Assembly (NCBI GenBank): GCA_934394435.1 | Contig: CAKRRN010000016.1 | Location: 1 to 50,423 of the forward strand | Direction: 5' to 3' | From: an uncultured Bacteroidaceae bacterium | GTDB lineage: Bacteria > Bacteroidota > Bacteroidia > Bacteroidales > Bacteroidaceae | Length of the DNA: 50,423 bases | Part shown: piece after piece, positions 42,242 to 50,375 of the stretch | Layout of the letters: each line of letters begins with the position of its first letter | Numbering within the stretch: position 1 is the first letter of the stretch | Program-made: the position numbers and the translations under genes | The notes under the pieces: model-generated | Seen by the model: the letters and a program-made list of their open reading frames with translations, nothing else | What the model was told of the DNA's origin: nothing | Databases searched by the model: none

Positions 42242-43081
42242 ATGAGAAAGGTAGCAATACAGGGCATCAAAGGTAGTTTTCATGATATAGCGGCCCATAG
42301 GTATTTCGAAGGGGAAAGGATAGAGTTAATTTGCTGTGACACCTTTGAGGAAGTGTTTGATCATCTGCGCACAGATGCGGATGTGGCTTTGGTGGCTATC
42401 GAAAATACCATAGCAGGAAGCCTGTTGCACAACTACGAACTACTGATGGAGAGTGGAGCTACTATTGTGGGTGAGCATAAATTGCGTATTAGTCATAGTA
42501 TTATGTGTCTGCCAGATGAGGATTGGGATGATATTACAGAAGTAAATTCTCATCCTGTAGCATTGATGCAATGCAGAGAGTTTCTTGCCAACCACAGTCA
42601 GATGAAGGTGGTGGAAGTGGCAGATACGGCTGGGGCAGCTGCTCATATCAGCAAGTACAAGTTGCACGGACATGCTGCCATTTGTCATAAGGATGCTGCT
42701 GCCATTTATGGCATGAAGGTGCTCGAAACAGGCATTGAAACTAATAAACACAATTTTACACGCTTTATGGTGCTCTCACGCCCAGAGAAAGCAGGAAAAA
42801 TGCGTTGCATACAAGAGGCAAACAAAGCCAGCCTTGCCTTTACCTTGCCTCATGAGGAGGGCTCGTTGAGTGCTATTCTTTCGGTGTTGTCCTTCTATAA
42901 GCTCAATTTGACCAAGATACAGTCTCTGCCAATCATAGGCAAAGAGTGGCAGTATATGTTTTATATCGATCTCTCGTTTGACCAGGATAATAGATTTCAT
43001 CAGGCTGTTAATGCCATCAGTCCACTTGTCAACGAGTTGAAAATATTGGGAGAATACAAAGATGGAAAACAAAGTATATGA
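42242..43081 (+). CDS. pheA: Prephenate dehydratase
   Basis: 279 aa, monofunctional. Periplasmic-binding-like catalytic domain (1-180): IQGIKGSFHDIAAHRYF, VALVAIENTIAGSLLHNYELL and the catalytic Thr-Arg-Phe in NFTRFMVLSR (about 176-185). ACT domain 197-270: ASLAFTLPHEEGSLSAILSVLSFYKLNLTKIQSLPIIGKEWQYMFYIDL. It decarboxylates and dehydrates prephenate to phenylpyruvate for Phe synthesis. The allosteric GALA and ESRP motifs read GSLS and QSLP. First structural gene of the operon, preceded by the attenuator; its 3' end overlaps the aminotransferase gene by 20 nt. Confidence 0.95.
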   Translation: MRKVAIQGIKGSFHDIAAHRYFEGERIELICCDTFEEVFDHLRTDADVALVAIENTIAGSLLHNYELLMESGATIVGEHKLRISHSIMCLPDEDWDDITEVNSHPVALMQCREFLANHSQMKVVEVADTAGAAAHISKYKLHGHAAICHKDAAAIYGMKVLETGIETNKHNFTRFMVLSRPEKAGKMRCIQEANKASLAFTLPHEEGSLSAILSVLSFYKLNLTKIQSLPIIGKEWQYMFYIDLSFDQDNRFHQAVNAISPLVNELKILGEYKDGKQSI

Positions 43082-44246
43082 AGTGAAGCCTGCTGACAGG
43101 CTTGCCACGGTGAACGAATACTATTTTAGCCGTAAAGGGAAAGAGGTGGCAAAACTCAATGCCGAAGGTAAGGATATTATAAGCCTTGCTATTGGCAGTC
43201 CAGACATGCCTCCTTCAAAAGAGACAATTGACGTCTTGTGCGAACAGGCCAGGCGTCCTGATACGCATGGCTACCAGCCCACGGTCGGCACGAAGGAGCT
43301 TCGTGAGGCTATGGCACGGTTTTATGCTCGCTGGTATAATGTGGCATTAGATGCAAATACAGAAATACAACCGTTGATAGGAAGCAAGGAGGGCATCTTG
43401 CACGTGACACTCGCTTTTGTCAATCCTGGTGAAGAGGTACTCGTACCTAATCCCGGTTATCCTACTTACACCAGCTTGAGCAAGCTGCTTGGTGCGAAAG
43501 TCATCAACTATGATCTTTTGCCAGAGAATGGATGGCAACCCGATTTTGATGAGCTGGAGCGTATGGACTTGAGCCGAGTGCGTTTGATGTGGACCAACTA
43601 TCCCAATATGCCTACGGGTGCTCCTGCACGTAGAGAGACATACGAAAAACTTGTCAGCTTTGCCCGTAAGCACAATATCGTGGTCGTGAATGACAACCCA
43701 TACAGCTTTATTCTCAATCAGGGAGAGAAACTTTCCATCTTACAGGTGCCTGGTGCCAAGGAGTGTTGCATAGAGTTCAATTCTATGTCCAAGAGCCACA
43801 ATATGCCAGGATGGCGTGTGGGTATGCTTGCCACAAATGCACAATTTGTACAGTGGATACTGAAGGTGAAGAGCAATATTGATTCTGGTACGTTTCGCGC
43901 CCTTCAGTTAGCGGCAGCACAAGCATATGACAATACTGATGAATGGCACATTCAGGCAAACGTGGGGACGTACAGTAATCGTCGGGCTATGGCTGAGGAA
44001 ATAATGACAACACTTGGATGCCAGTTTGATCCAGAACAGACAGGTATGTTCCTTTGGGGAAGAATCCCAGACAGCTATAGTGATGCGGAACAGCTGACAG
44101 AACGGGTGCTACACGAGGCAAGGGTGTTTATAACGCCTGGCTTTATCTTTGGAAGCAATGGCAAACGTTACATACGCATCAGCCTTTGTGCTAAAGACGA
44201 CAAGTTCCAAGAGGCTGTACGTCGTGTACATGACGTATTCAAATAA
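43062..44246 (+). CDS. Class I/II PLP aminotransferase, probably aromatic amino acid
   Basis: 394 aa. Fold type I aminotransferase: SLAIGSPDMPPSKETID, HGYQPTVGTKELREAMARFY, NPGYPTY, WTNYPNMPTGAPA (substrate Asn), VVVNDNPYSFI (PLP Asp/Tyr), PLP lysine in EFNSMSKSHNMPGWRVG, and the carboxylate Arg in RYIRISLC. By position between pheA and the DAHP synthase it most likely transaminates phenylpyruvate and hydroxyphenylpyruvate (or prephenate) in Phe/Tyr synthesis; its nearest annotated relatives are often called LL-diaminopimelate-type or aspartate aminotransferases, so the substrate is inferred. The ATG lies inside the end of pheA, giving coupling. Confidence 0.85.
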   Translation: MENKVYEVKPADRLATVNEYYFSRKGKEVAKLNAEGKDIISLAIGSPDMPPSKETIDVLCEQARRPDTHGYQPTVGTKELREAMARFYARWYNVALDANTEIQPLIGSKEGILHVTLAFVNPGEEVLVPNPGYPTYTSLSKLLGAKVINYDLLPENGWQPDFDELERMDLSRVRLMWTNYPNMPTGAPARRETYEKLVSFARKHNIVVVNDNPYSFILNQGEKLSILQVPGAKECCIEFNSMSKSHNMPGWRVGMLATNAQFVQWILKVKSNIDSGTFRALQLAAAQAYDNTDEWHIQANVGTYSNRRAMAEEIMTTLGCQFDPEQTGMFLWGRIPDSYSDAEQLTERVLHEARVFITPGFIFGSNGKRYIRISLCAKDDKFQEAVRRVHDVFK

Positions 44247-44370
44247 GCAGAGAAGTGTGGAACAAACGATTTAAATAAAGAGATAAAAAAGTTATAAACC
44301 ATTGTGTGTGTAAAGAGAATTCTCCAAAAGAATGAAACTCTTTATCGTACAAATAAAAAACAAATAGACT
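44247..44370. other. Intra-operon spacer with hairpin
   Basis: 124 bp between the aminotransferase and DAHP synthase genes. TAAAGAG (near 44311) can pair with CTCTTTA (near 44338) around a GAGAATTCTC palindrome. No consensus promoter or aromatic-rich ORF here, so a second attenuator is not supported. Confidence 0.4.
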
Positions 44371-45438
44371 ATGGAACTGGACATACAGCCATTGAACCTA
44401 CCGGGCATAGAGGCAAAGCGCCCTCTGGTAATAGCAGGCCCTTGCAGTGCTGAGACAGAGGAACAGGTGATGAAAACAGCCAGAAACTTGGCATCCAAAG
44501 GGGTGAAACTCTTCAGAGCGGGAATCTGGAAACCACGTACCAAGCCAGGAGGCTTTGAAGGAAATGGTGAGAAAGCTCTGCCCTGGATGCAACGCGTGAA
44601 GGAAGAGACTGGTATGCTCATCACCACCGAGGTGGCAACGCCCAAGCATGTAGAGGCTGCGCTCAAGGCTGGCATGGACTTGCTTTGGGTGGGAGCTCGT
44701 ACTACTACCAATCCCTTTGCCATGCAGGAGCTGGCAGACAGCCTTAGGGGTGTAGATATACCTGTACTGGTGAAGAACCCCGTGAGTCCTGACCTGGAAC
44801 TGTGGATAGGAGGACTGTTGCGTATCAACGGAGCTGGCATCAAGCGTCTGGGAGCCATCCATCGTGGATTCAGTAGCACGGATCAGAAACTCTATCGCAA
44901 TACGCCCCTGTGGCATATACCCATCGAGCTGCACCGCCGTATCCCCAACCTTCCCATCATCTGCGACCCCAGTCACATCGGAGGACGAAGAGACTTGATA
45001 GCACCACTTTGTCAGCAGGCTATGGACATGGGCTTTGATGGACTGATAGTGGAGAGCCATTGCTCGCCCGATGAGGCTTGGAGTGATGCCAAGCAGCAGG
45101 TCACACCTGATGTGCTCGACTTCATCCTGGACCGCCTGGTGATACGCGACAATGTGGAGATGACAGAGTCTCTGGCCAGCCTGAGGAAGCAGATTGACAG
45201 CATGGACGACCATCTGATGGACCTCCTGACCAAGCGGATGCGCGTGAGCCGTGAGATAGCCCAGTACAAGAAGGAGCACAACATGGCTGTGGTGCAGACA
45301 GGCCGCTATGGCGAGATACTGGACAAGCGCGGGGCACAGGGAGCCTTGTGTGGCATGGATCCCTCCTTTGTCAAGAAGGTGTATGAGGCTATCCACGAGG
45401 AGAGCGTGCGCCAGCAGATGGAGATTATCAACAAGTAA
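44371..45438 (+). CDS. Bifunctional DAHP synthase / chorismate mutase (type II)
   Basis: 355 aa. Residues about 1-255 are a type I beta DAHP synthase barrel: VIAGPCSAETEEQVM, FRAGIWKPRTKPGGFEGNGEKALPWM, LWVGARTTTNPFAMQEL, PVLVKNPVSPDLELWIGGLLRI, CDPSHIGGRRDLI. Residues about 265-350 are an AroQ helical chorismate mutase: SLASLRKQIDSMDDHLMDLLTKRMRVSREIAQYKKEHN. It catalyses the first step of the shikimate pathway (PEP plus erythrose 4-phosphate) and chorismate to prephenate; in the known C-terminal-fusion enzymes the mutase domain also gives prephenate feedback. It supplies substrate to the dehydratase and dehydrogenase in the same operon. Confidence 0.95.
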   Translation: MELDIQPLNLPGIEAKRPLVIAGPCSAETEEQVMKTARNLASKGVKLFRAGIWKPRTKPGGFEGNGEKALPWMQRVKEETGMLITTEVATPKHVEAALKAGMDLLWVGARTTTNPFAMQELADSLRGVDIPVLVKNPVSPDLELWIGGLLRINGAGIKRLGAIHRGFSSTDQKLYRNTPLWHIPIELHRRIPNLPIICDPSHIGGRRDLIAPLCQQAMDMGFDGLIVESHCSPDEAWSDAKQQVTPDVLDFILDRLVIRDNVEMTESLASLRKQIDSMDDHLMDLLTKRMRVSREIAQYKKEHNMAVVQTGRYGEILDKRGAQGALCGMDPSFVKKVYEAIHEESVRQQMEIINK

Positions 45439-45447
45439 GCTGGCAAG

Positions 45448-46221
45448 ATGAGAATACTGATTCTGGGAGCGGGCAAGATGGGCTCGTTCTTTACCGATGT
45501 CCTGGCCTTTGACCATGACTGTGCTGTGTATGAGGTGGACGCGCGCCGCATGCGCTTCCTCTATCACACCCAGCGCTTCACCAGCATGGAGGAGATAGAG
45601 GCTTTCAAGCCCGAACTGGTCATCAATGCTGTCACGCTGAAATATACGTTGCAGGTCTTTGAGCAGGTGATTCCTCACCTGCCCAAGGACTGCATCATCA
45701 GCGACATCAGCAGCGTGAAGACCGATTTCCTGCGTTTCTATGAGAGTACGGGTATGCGATATGTGAGCACGCATCCCATGTTTGGCCCCACCTTTGCCAA
45801 CCTGGGAGCTCTCTCCACCGAGAATGCCATTGTCATCAAGGAGGGCGACTACATGGGGCGCATCTTCTTCCTCGACCTCTATCGTCGCCTGGGGCTCCAC
45901 GTGCATGAGTACTCCTTTGAGGAGCATGACGAGGCTATGGCCTACAGCCTGTCCGTTCCCTTCGTGAGTACCTTTGTGTTTAGTGCGGTCATGAGGCACC
46001 AGGATGCTCCTGGCACAACCTTCAAGAGGCACCTGGCCATTGCACGCGGTGTGCTTTCCGAGGACGACACCCTGCTGAGGGAAATCCTCTTCAATCCCCG
46101 CACCAAGAGTCATGTGGAGCAGATACGGGCTGAATTGAAGGAACTGATACACATCATTGACGAGCGTGACGAGGAGGGCTTGAACGCCTACCTTACCCGC
46201 ATCAGAGGCAACATCCGCTGA
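45448..46221 (+). CDS. tyrA: Prephenate dehydrogenase
   Basis: 257 aa. N-terminal NAD(P)-binding domain with ILGAGKMGSFF (GxGxMG) and VDARR, then ISDISSVKTDF, STHPMFGPT (substrate His/Pro segment) and the helical C-terminal dimerisation domain. It oxidatively decarboxylates prephenate to 4-hydroxyphenylpyruvate for tyrosine. No ACT domain is present, shorter than many TyrA proteins. The gene starts 9 bp after the DAHP synthase/mutase stop and is the last of the operon; a 21-bp perfect hairpin follows. Confidence 0.92.
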   Translation: MRILILGAGKMGSFFTDVLAFDHDCAVYEVDARRMRFLYHTQRFTSMEEIEAFKPELVINAVTLKYTLQVFEQVIPHLPKDCIISDISSVKTDFLRFYESTGMRYVSTHPMFGPTFANLGALSTENAIVIKEGDYMGRIFFLDLYRRLGLHVHEYSFEEHDEAMAYSLSVPFVSTFVFSAVMRHQDAPGTTFKRHLAIARGVLSEDDTLLREILFNPRTKSHVEQIRAELKELIHIIDERDEEGLNAYLTRIRGNIR

Positions 46222-46242
46222 ACCTCGTGCGGAAGTATCCTG

Positions 46243-46291
46243 CAGAAAATGCAGCACGGTGTATAGATAGTACACCGTGCTGCATTTTCTG
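46243..46291 (+). terminator. 21-bp perfect hairpin ending the Phe/Tyr operon
   Basis: The arm 46243-46263 (begins CAGAAAATGC, ends CGGTGTA) is perfectly complementary to 46271-46291 (begins TACACCG, ends ATTTTCTG); loop TAGATAG. Symmetric, with A and T tracts inside the arms. It lies 21 bp after the tyrA stop. Confidence 0.85.
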
Positions 46292-46368
46292 GTAGTAGTA
46301 TGTTCGGCATGAGCTTATTCTAATGGATGCCCCAACTCCGGTTATATACTATGCCGTGCAATAAGTAG

Positions 46369-47094
46369 CGAAAAGTTGAGCAAGGCAGGTTATGCTACGT
46401 TGGTGGGTTCATATCTTGTTTTAACCTGTCAAGGATTTACTGTTATGCACCAATACCACCTTCTTTTGATTATAGTACATTTGAAAATTGTGACAAAGGG
46501 TGGATAACATGGTATGTCCCGAGGGAATCCTTAGAGGGTTACAAGCAAGCATACTCCAATTATTTTGGCAATATTTGCCCGATTGATTACTATCTGTCAT
46601 ATTATGTGGACGGTAAGCTGTTCAGCAGAGAACTGTTGGATATTGGCACTCATATCACTCCACTGGCAGAACCTCAAAAGGAGGGTTATACATTTAGCGG
46701 ATGGGAGGACCCAATCCCAGATTTGATGCCTGAGTATGACGTGGCTTTCGCTGGGCACTTCACGGTGAACACTTACAAGGTGACCTATGTGGTGGGTGAT
46801 GAGGTTGTGCATGTTGACAGTGTGGCGTACGGCAGTCCAATTCCAGCCTATGAATACATTTCTAAGGATGAGGATGCTGTCTTTAGAGGTTGGATAGGAG
46901 AATGTTATGAGTCAATGCCTGCATTTGATATTGTTTACACAGCTGATGTCGCGGACGGAGTTGACGATATTATTGGGGAACAGGAAACGGATGTCTATGA
47001 CTTGACAGGCGTAAGGGTTGGCTTAACGTCAGAGTGGGACACCCTGAAATGGGGAACTTACATTTTCAATGGCAGAAAGGTTAGGAAGAGATGA
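46369..47094 (+). pseudogene. 3' remnant of a BspA-like LRR / InlB B-repeat surface protein
   Basis: The frame is open from 46369 (TAG at 46366) to 47094, with no start codon, signal peptide or promoter at its head; the first possible GTG is 46606. Translation before 46606 includes IYCYAPIPPSFDYSTFENC and YVPRESLEGYKQAYSNYFGNI, a typical last LRR_5 (BspA) unit. Then come two InlB B-repeat-like segments (PQKEGYTFSGWEDP; YKVTYVVGDEVVHVDSVAYGSPIP...FRGWIGE) and a C-terminal sorting-type end VYDLTGVRVG...LKWGTYIFNGRKVRKR. It is the tail of a larger secreted surface protein, truncated at its 5' side near the tyrA hairpin. Probably not expressed. Confidence 0.8.
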
Positions 47095-47199
47095 GGCCAG
47101 CATCAATCATAGAAATTTGCATGTATGCAATTCCTGCCTTGATAGTCTTGATATAGGGTATTATTCTATCCATCGGAATATCTTTGAGTGATAATATTA

Positions 47200-47229
47200 G
47201 GGCTGGATTCCAAGTTTGGAGTCCAGCCC
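47200..47229. repeat. Hairpin between the remnant and the imelysin gene
   Basis: GGGCTGGA (47200-47207) pairs with TCCAGCCC (47222-47229), extended inside by TCCAA/TTGGA. No T run; may be a weak terminator. The rest of 47095-47414 has no gene. Confidence 0.5.
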
Positions 47230-47353
47230 TTGGGGAATATGAAAACGTTTGTTAGCTTGCATTGCAGATATTGTGAGATGAACACTGGTGAGATGAACTC
47301 TCAACAACGGTTATTTGCCAACTATGAACAAACTGTGTGTGAGATATAATTTG

Positions 47354-47361
47354 TAACTTTG
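47354..47361 (+). promoter_or_regulatory. -7 box of the imelysin gene
   Basis: TAACTTTG followed by CACC, 53 bp before the ATG. No TTG at 19-21 nt upstream. Confidence 0.55.
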
Positions 47362-47414
47362 CACCCCGATAAGGGTCATTCCATATTCCAAGTCAATTCA
47401 AAAAGTTCAGATAG

Positions 47415-48614
47415 ATGAGAAAAGTGTTTCTTGCGTGGCTGGTGTGGGGCGTGTTGATCACCACGGCCACAGCCCAGCAGATGCTGCAGTTGTGGCAGAA
47501 TGGACAGTGTATCTTCACACGCGACATTGCGACGGTTGACAGCATCACCGTCAATTTCAGGGCGGCCGACTCGTACAGGTGTATCGGGAAGATGATAGAC
47601 GGGTGCATTGATATTGCCGACGAGGTTGGTTCTAAAATACTCACCCCCTATATTTTGCAACAATCAGGCCATGGTGCTATGGCCAAGGATGCCGTAGAGT
47701 GCCGCTACAGTTTCTCCTCGCGTGAATGTTCCCGCAACAATATTGCCTCCATCCGCAACGCGTATTATGGCTCGCTCGATGGCACCGTGGCGGAGCAGTC
47801 GCTCTCGAGGCTGGTGGCCAGTGTGAACCCAGACCTCGATGATAAGGTGAGGACAGCCGTCACGGCGGCCGACGATGCAATCAACGGCATTATGCAGCCA
47901 TTCTTCAATCATTTGGCTGACGAGCAATGCGAGACTGCTGCCGAGAAGTGTACGGAGTTGTCCTCTGTACTCTCGCAACTGAAGAAATATGTGGAGATTG
48001 AGCCGACAATCAACAAGGACAGCAAGTTTGACCCTATCATCGTGCGGTATGTGGATGCTGTGGTGCTGCCCTCCTACGCGGAACTTCGATCAGCCACGGC
48101 AAGCCTGTACTATAACGTGGCGGATTTCTACGCCAATCCCTCTGACGAGGCATTCGAGGGGATTGCCCAGGGTTGGTTTGTGGCACATGCGGCCTTCAAC
48201 AAGACGGAGGCTTACCTGTTCGGCCCCATGTCTGATTACGGCCTTGACCCCAACATAGACTCTTGGCCATGTGACAGAGAGCAGATGAACTCGCTGCTTA
48301 AGTCAGGGAAGCCTGATGCGGACTGCGGCAATGGCTCATCTGATGAACTGATGCAGGATATGCGCGGCTTCCATGCGCTGGAGTATCTCGTGTTCCGCAA
48401 CGGAATGCCCCGGACTACGCACGACACGGCCAGCATTTTCGACAACATCATGGTGTATGACGAGGGCAATGCCGCAAACTGGCGTGACTATATGATGAAG
48501 GTGGCGGCCACGTTGAGGAATGACGCTGCCAGCCTGTACAACTACTGGACGAAAGGTAGCGAACGCTACGATGGGCTTAGTTATGCGGCATGGTTCAAGT
48601 CGCATAGGTTGTGA
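47415..48614 (+). CDS. Imelysin/EfeO-type (M75) secreted protein
   Basis: 399 aa. Signal peptide MRKVFLAWLVWGVLITTATA/QQ; a short N-terminal stretch precedes the imelysin four-helix fold. Family signatures are the GxHxxE motif in MRGFHALEYLVFRNG (about residue 312) and NKTEAYLFGPMSDYGLDPNIDSWPCD in place of the usual (S)EAFLxGPxxxLGLDPxIDxWP. Imelysins and EfeO/IrpA proteins are periplasmic or surface iron-uptake components; peptidase activity is doubtful. GC content and codon choice are higher than in neighbours. No EfeB or EfeU gene nearby, though a downstream partner is ruled out because the next gene is convergent. Confidence 0.85.
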   Translation: MRKVFLAWLVWGVLITTATAQQMLQLWQNGQCIFTRDIATVDSITVNFRAADSYRCIGKMIDGCIDIADEVGSKILTPYILQQSGHGAMAKDAVECRYSFSSRECSRNNIASIRNAYYGSLDGTVAEQSLSRLVASVNPDLDDKVRTAVTAADDAINGIMQPFFNHLADEQCETAAEKCTELSSVLSQLKKYVEIEPTINKDSKFDPIIVRYVDAVVLPSYAELRSATASLYYNVADFYANPSDEAFEGIAQGWFVAHAAFNKTEAYLFGPMSDYGLDPNIDSWPCDREQMNSLLKSGKPDADCGNGSSDELMQDMRGFHALEYLVFRNGMPRTTHDTASIFDNIMVYDEGNAANWRDYMMKVAATLRNDAASLYNYWTKGSERYDGLSYAAWFKSHRL

Positions 48615-48848
48615 TCCCGACAGGTGCGGCTGGGATGTGGCGTGTGGGAACAGCGCAGTTGTAGCCTGTAAGGGATAGGCACTGTTCCATAGAGTGCGGC
48701 AAAATGCTGGCGATGCACCCCGAAGGGGCAATCTGCTCGAAGCCTTGGGCTGTGTGCTTTCGGGGCTTTCAGCCGCATAGCTTCTTCTTGCACATCACCA
48801 TTGCAATTGTCCCCTTGCGGGTGTTTTGTGTATTGTCAGCAACCCCAT

Positions 48849-50345
48849 TCAGAAAGTTCCCTTGTGCAGTGGCACCACCACCGTGACCACGCTGGCCGAG
48901 GGCACTGTGAGCAGCAGGCTCTTGTCCTTGCTGGCCTTTACTGCTCCCTTGGGAAGTTCTGCCATGTCGTCGTGGCTTGAGGTTCGGTATGCCTTTATCT
49001 TTCCCTTGCTGCGTTTCCCTATCTTGTTTAGAGCTATCCGCATCACCTTGTCACGTTCTCCACGGTTGACGGTCACCACTGTTAGCGAGTTTCCCTCTGG
49101 ACTTAGGGCTGCCAGGGTGTGTTCGTCTCCACTCTCCACAAAGTGGCAGCCTTCATTCAGAAAGCGACTGAAGTGCTGACGTACATAATAGTTCTTCACT
49201 CGGTGAAACTTCTGTGTCCCACCATAAAAGTCACCCTGCACCAGACACCACTGGTCGTTGTTGTCCTCTACGTACTGCCAGTCAATCCAAGCAGAGGGTC
49301 GCATCAGACGCATGTCGCGTATGAGCCTCTCAGCTAAAGCCAGATTACCATCGAGTCCCTTACCTCCTGCTCCCACTTCGCTCATCCATAGGTGCATGCC
49401 ACGTTCCTTACATAGAGCATAGAGCTGGGCACGTGCTTCGTCGTTGGCCTCATAAGTATGCGTGTTCCATTGTCCTATGAGCGGAAGCACACCAGCTTGA
49501 GCGTATGCCTGGAATCCCTTGACCGAGGTGATGGCGCTTGTCTCATCGGAGGCAGAGATGACTGTCTTGAGGCCAGATGCCTGCAGGATGGGGTGGAGCA
49601 CACGCAGGAAGGCGATTTGTGAGGAAAAGTCAAAGTGGCAACCCTCCTGGCTTCCGCCAGCATACCAGTAGTTAGTGTTTGGCTCATTGAAGGGGTCGAG
49701 CGTCTTGAACTCTATGCCGTACTGCTCCTTGTAATGTTTGCATACATCTACCAGATAATGTGCGAACTCCTCGTAACACTCCGTCCGCAGGTTGTCCTTC
49801 CAGGCATCCTTGTGTCCACCGCAACATCCGCTCACGGTCATATAGTAAGGTGCTGAGTTGCTGAATGCCTCAAAGATGGCATCGGGCCTCTTTTCCTTTA
49901 TCTTGAGCATTATCCTGCGTTGGGCAGCATCGCGTTCCCAGTGCCATGGACCGTTGGTCGAATCCCTGAATCCCTCCATCTCAGCACGAAGTCCCTTGCC
50001 TTTTCCCATGTGATGGGGCATACAATGGCGATTTTGTGGGTCATCGCCTCCACCGATGTTGTAACGGAAGATGCGGAAGTTGAGCCCTTGTGGACTCACC
50101 AGCCAATCTACAAGGCTGTCCACGCGTTCCTCGCTCCAGGTTCCACACATGTTGGCCCACCAGCACAGCGATATGCCCCATCCTTCGTAGGGCTCTGGGT
50201 TGTCTTGATAAGGGCGTACGCAAATATGGGTAGTGTCATTGCCGCTTGCATATATTGCGGTCTTAGATGATGCACCATTTGCCGTGAAGCTGCAAAGCAA
50301 GCCACATACAGGCAGGAGTCTTGTGATAAATGTGAGTTTATTCAT
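48849..50345 (-). CDS. Secreted GH30-family glycoside hydrolase
   Basis: 498 aa from ATG 50343-50345, giving a signal peptide (MNKLTFITRLLPVCGLLCSFTANGA). The frame is open 21 codons further upstream through repeat R1 (MARKRRIQSNVF), rejected as a start. Clan GH-A features: EGWGISLCWWANMCG, NFRIFRYNIGGGDDP, acid/base Glu in LDPFNEPNTNYW, nucleophile Glu in LWMSEVGAG, and a C-terminal beta-sandwich (LTVVTVNRGERDKVMRIALNK). The barrel start resembles GH30 endo-beta-1,6-galactanase-like enzymes; cleavage specificity is inferred. Converges with imelysin. Confidence 0.85.
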   Translation of the reverse strand: MNKLTFITRLLPVCGLLCSFTANGASSKTAIYASGNDTTHICVRPYQDNPEPYEGWGISLCWWANMCGTWSEERVDSLVDWLVSPQGLNFRIFRYNIGGGDDPQNRHCMPHHMGKGKGLRAEMEGFRDSTNGPWHWERDAAQRRIMLKIKEKRPDAIFEAFSNSAPYYMTVSGCCGGHKDAWKDNLRTECYEEFAHYLVDVCKHYKEQYGIEFKTLDPFNEPNTNYWYAGGSQEGCHFDFSSQIAFLRVLHPILQASGLKTVISASDETSAITSVKGFQAYAQAGVLPLIGQWNTHTYEANDEARAQLYALCKERGMHLWMSEVGAGGKGLDGNLALAERLIRDMRLMRPSAWIDWQYVEDNNDQWCLVQGDFYGGTQKFHRVKNYYVRQHFSRFLNEGCHFVESGDEHTLAALSPEGNSLTVVTVNRGERDKVMRIALNKIGKRSKGKIKAYRTSSHDDMAELPKGAVKASKDKSLLLTVPSASVVTVVVPLHKGTF

Positions 50346-50375
50346 GTGTTGTATAGTTTTTTGTTTGTTGGGAAA

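Noticed and set aside
44247..44370. Second attenuator before the DAHP synthase gene
   Set aside because: A short hairpin and an 11-codon ORF exist, but there is no aromatic-rich run, no terminator T tract and no consensus promoter.
44398..46275. Long 625-codon open frame on the minus strand opposite the DAHP synthase and tyrA genes
   Set aside because: Composition is His/Leu/Val-rich with no domain; it is antisense to two well-identified enzymes and arises from their codon bias.
48647..48688. GGAACAG/CTGTTCC hairpin as imelysin terminator
   Set aside because: Only seven outer base pairs with a long loop and no T run; possible but too weak to annotate.
48729..48741. CAATCTGCTCGAA, a 13-base match to the R2 repeat
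   Set aside because: The similarity stops on both sides, so it is too short to call a repeat copy.
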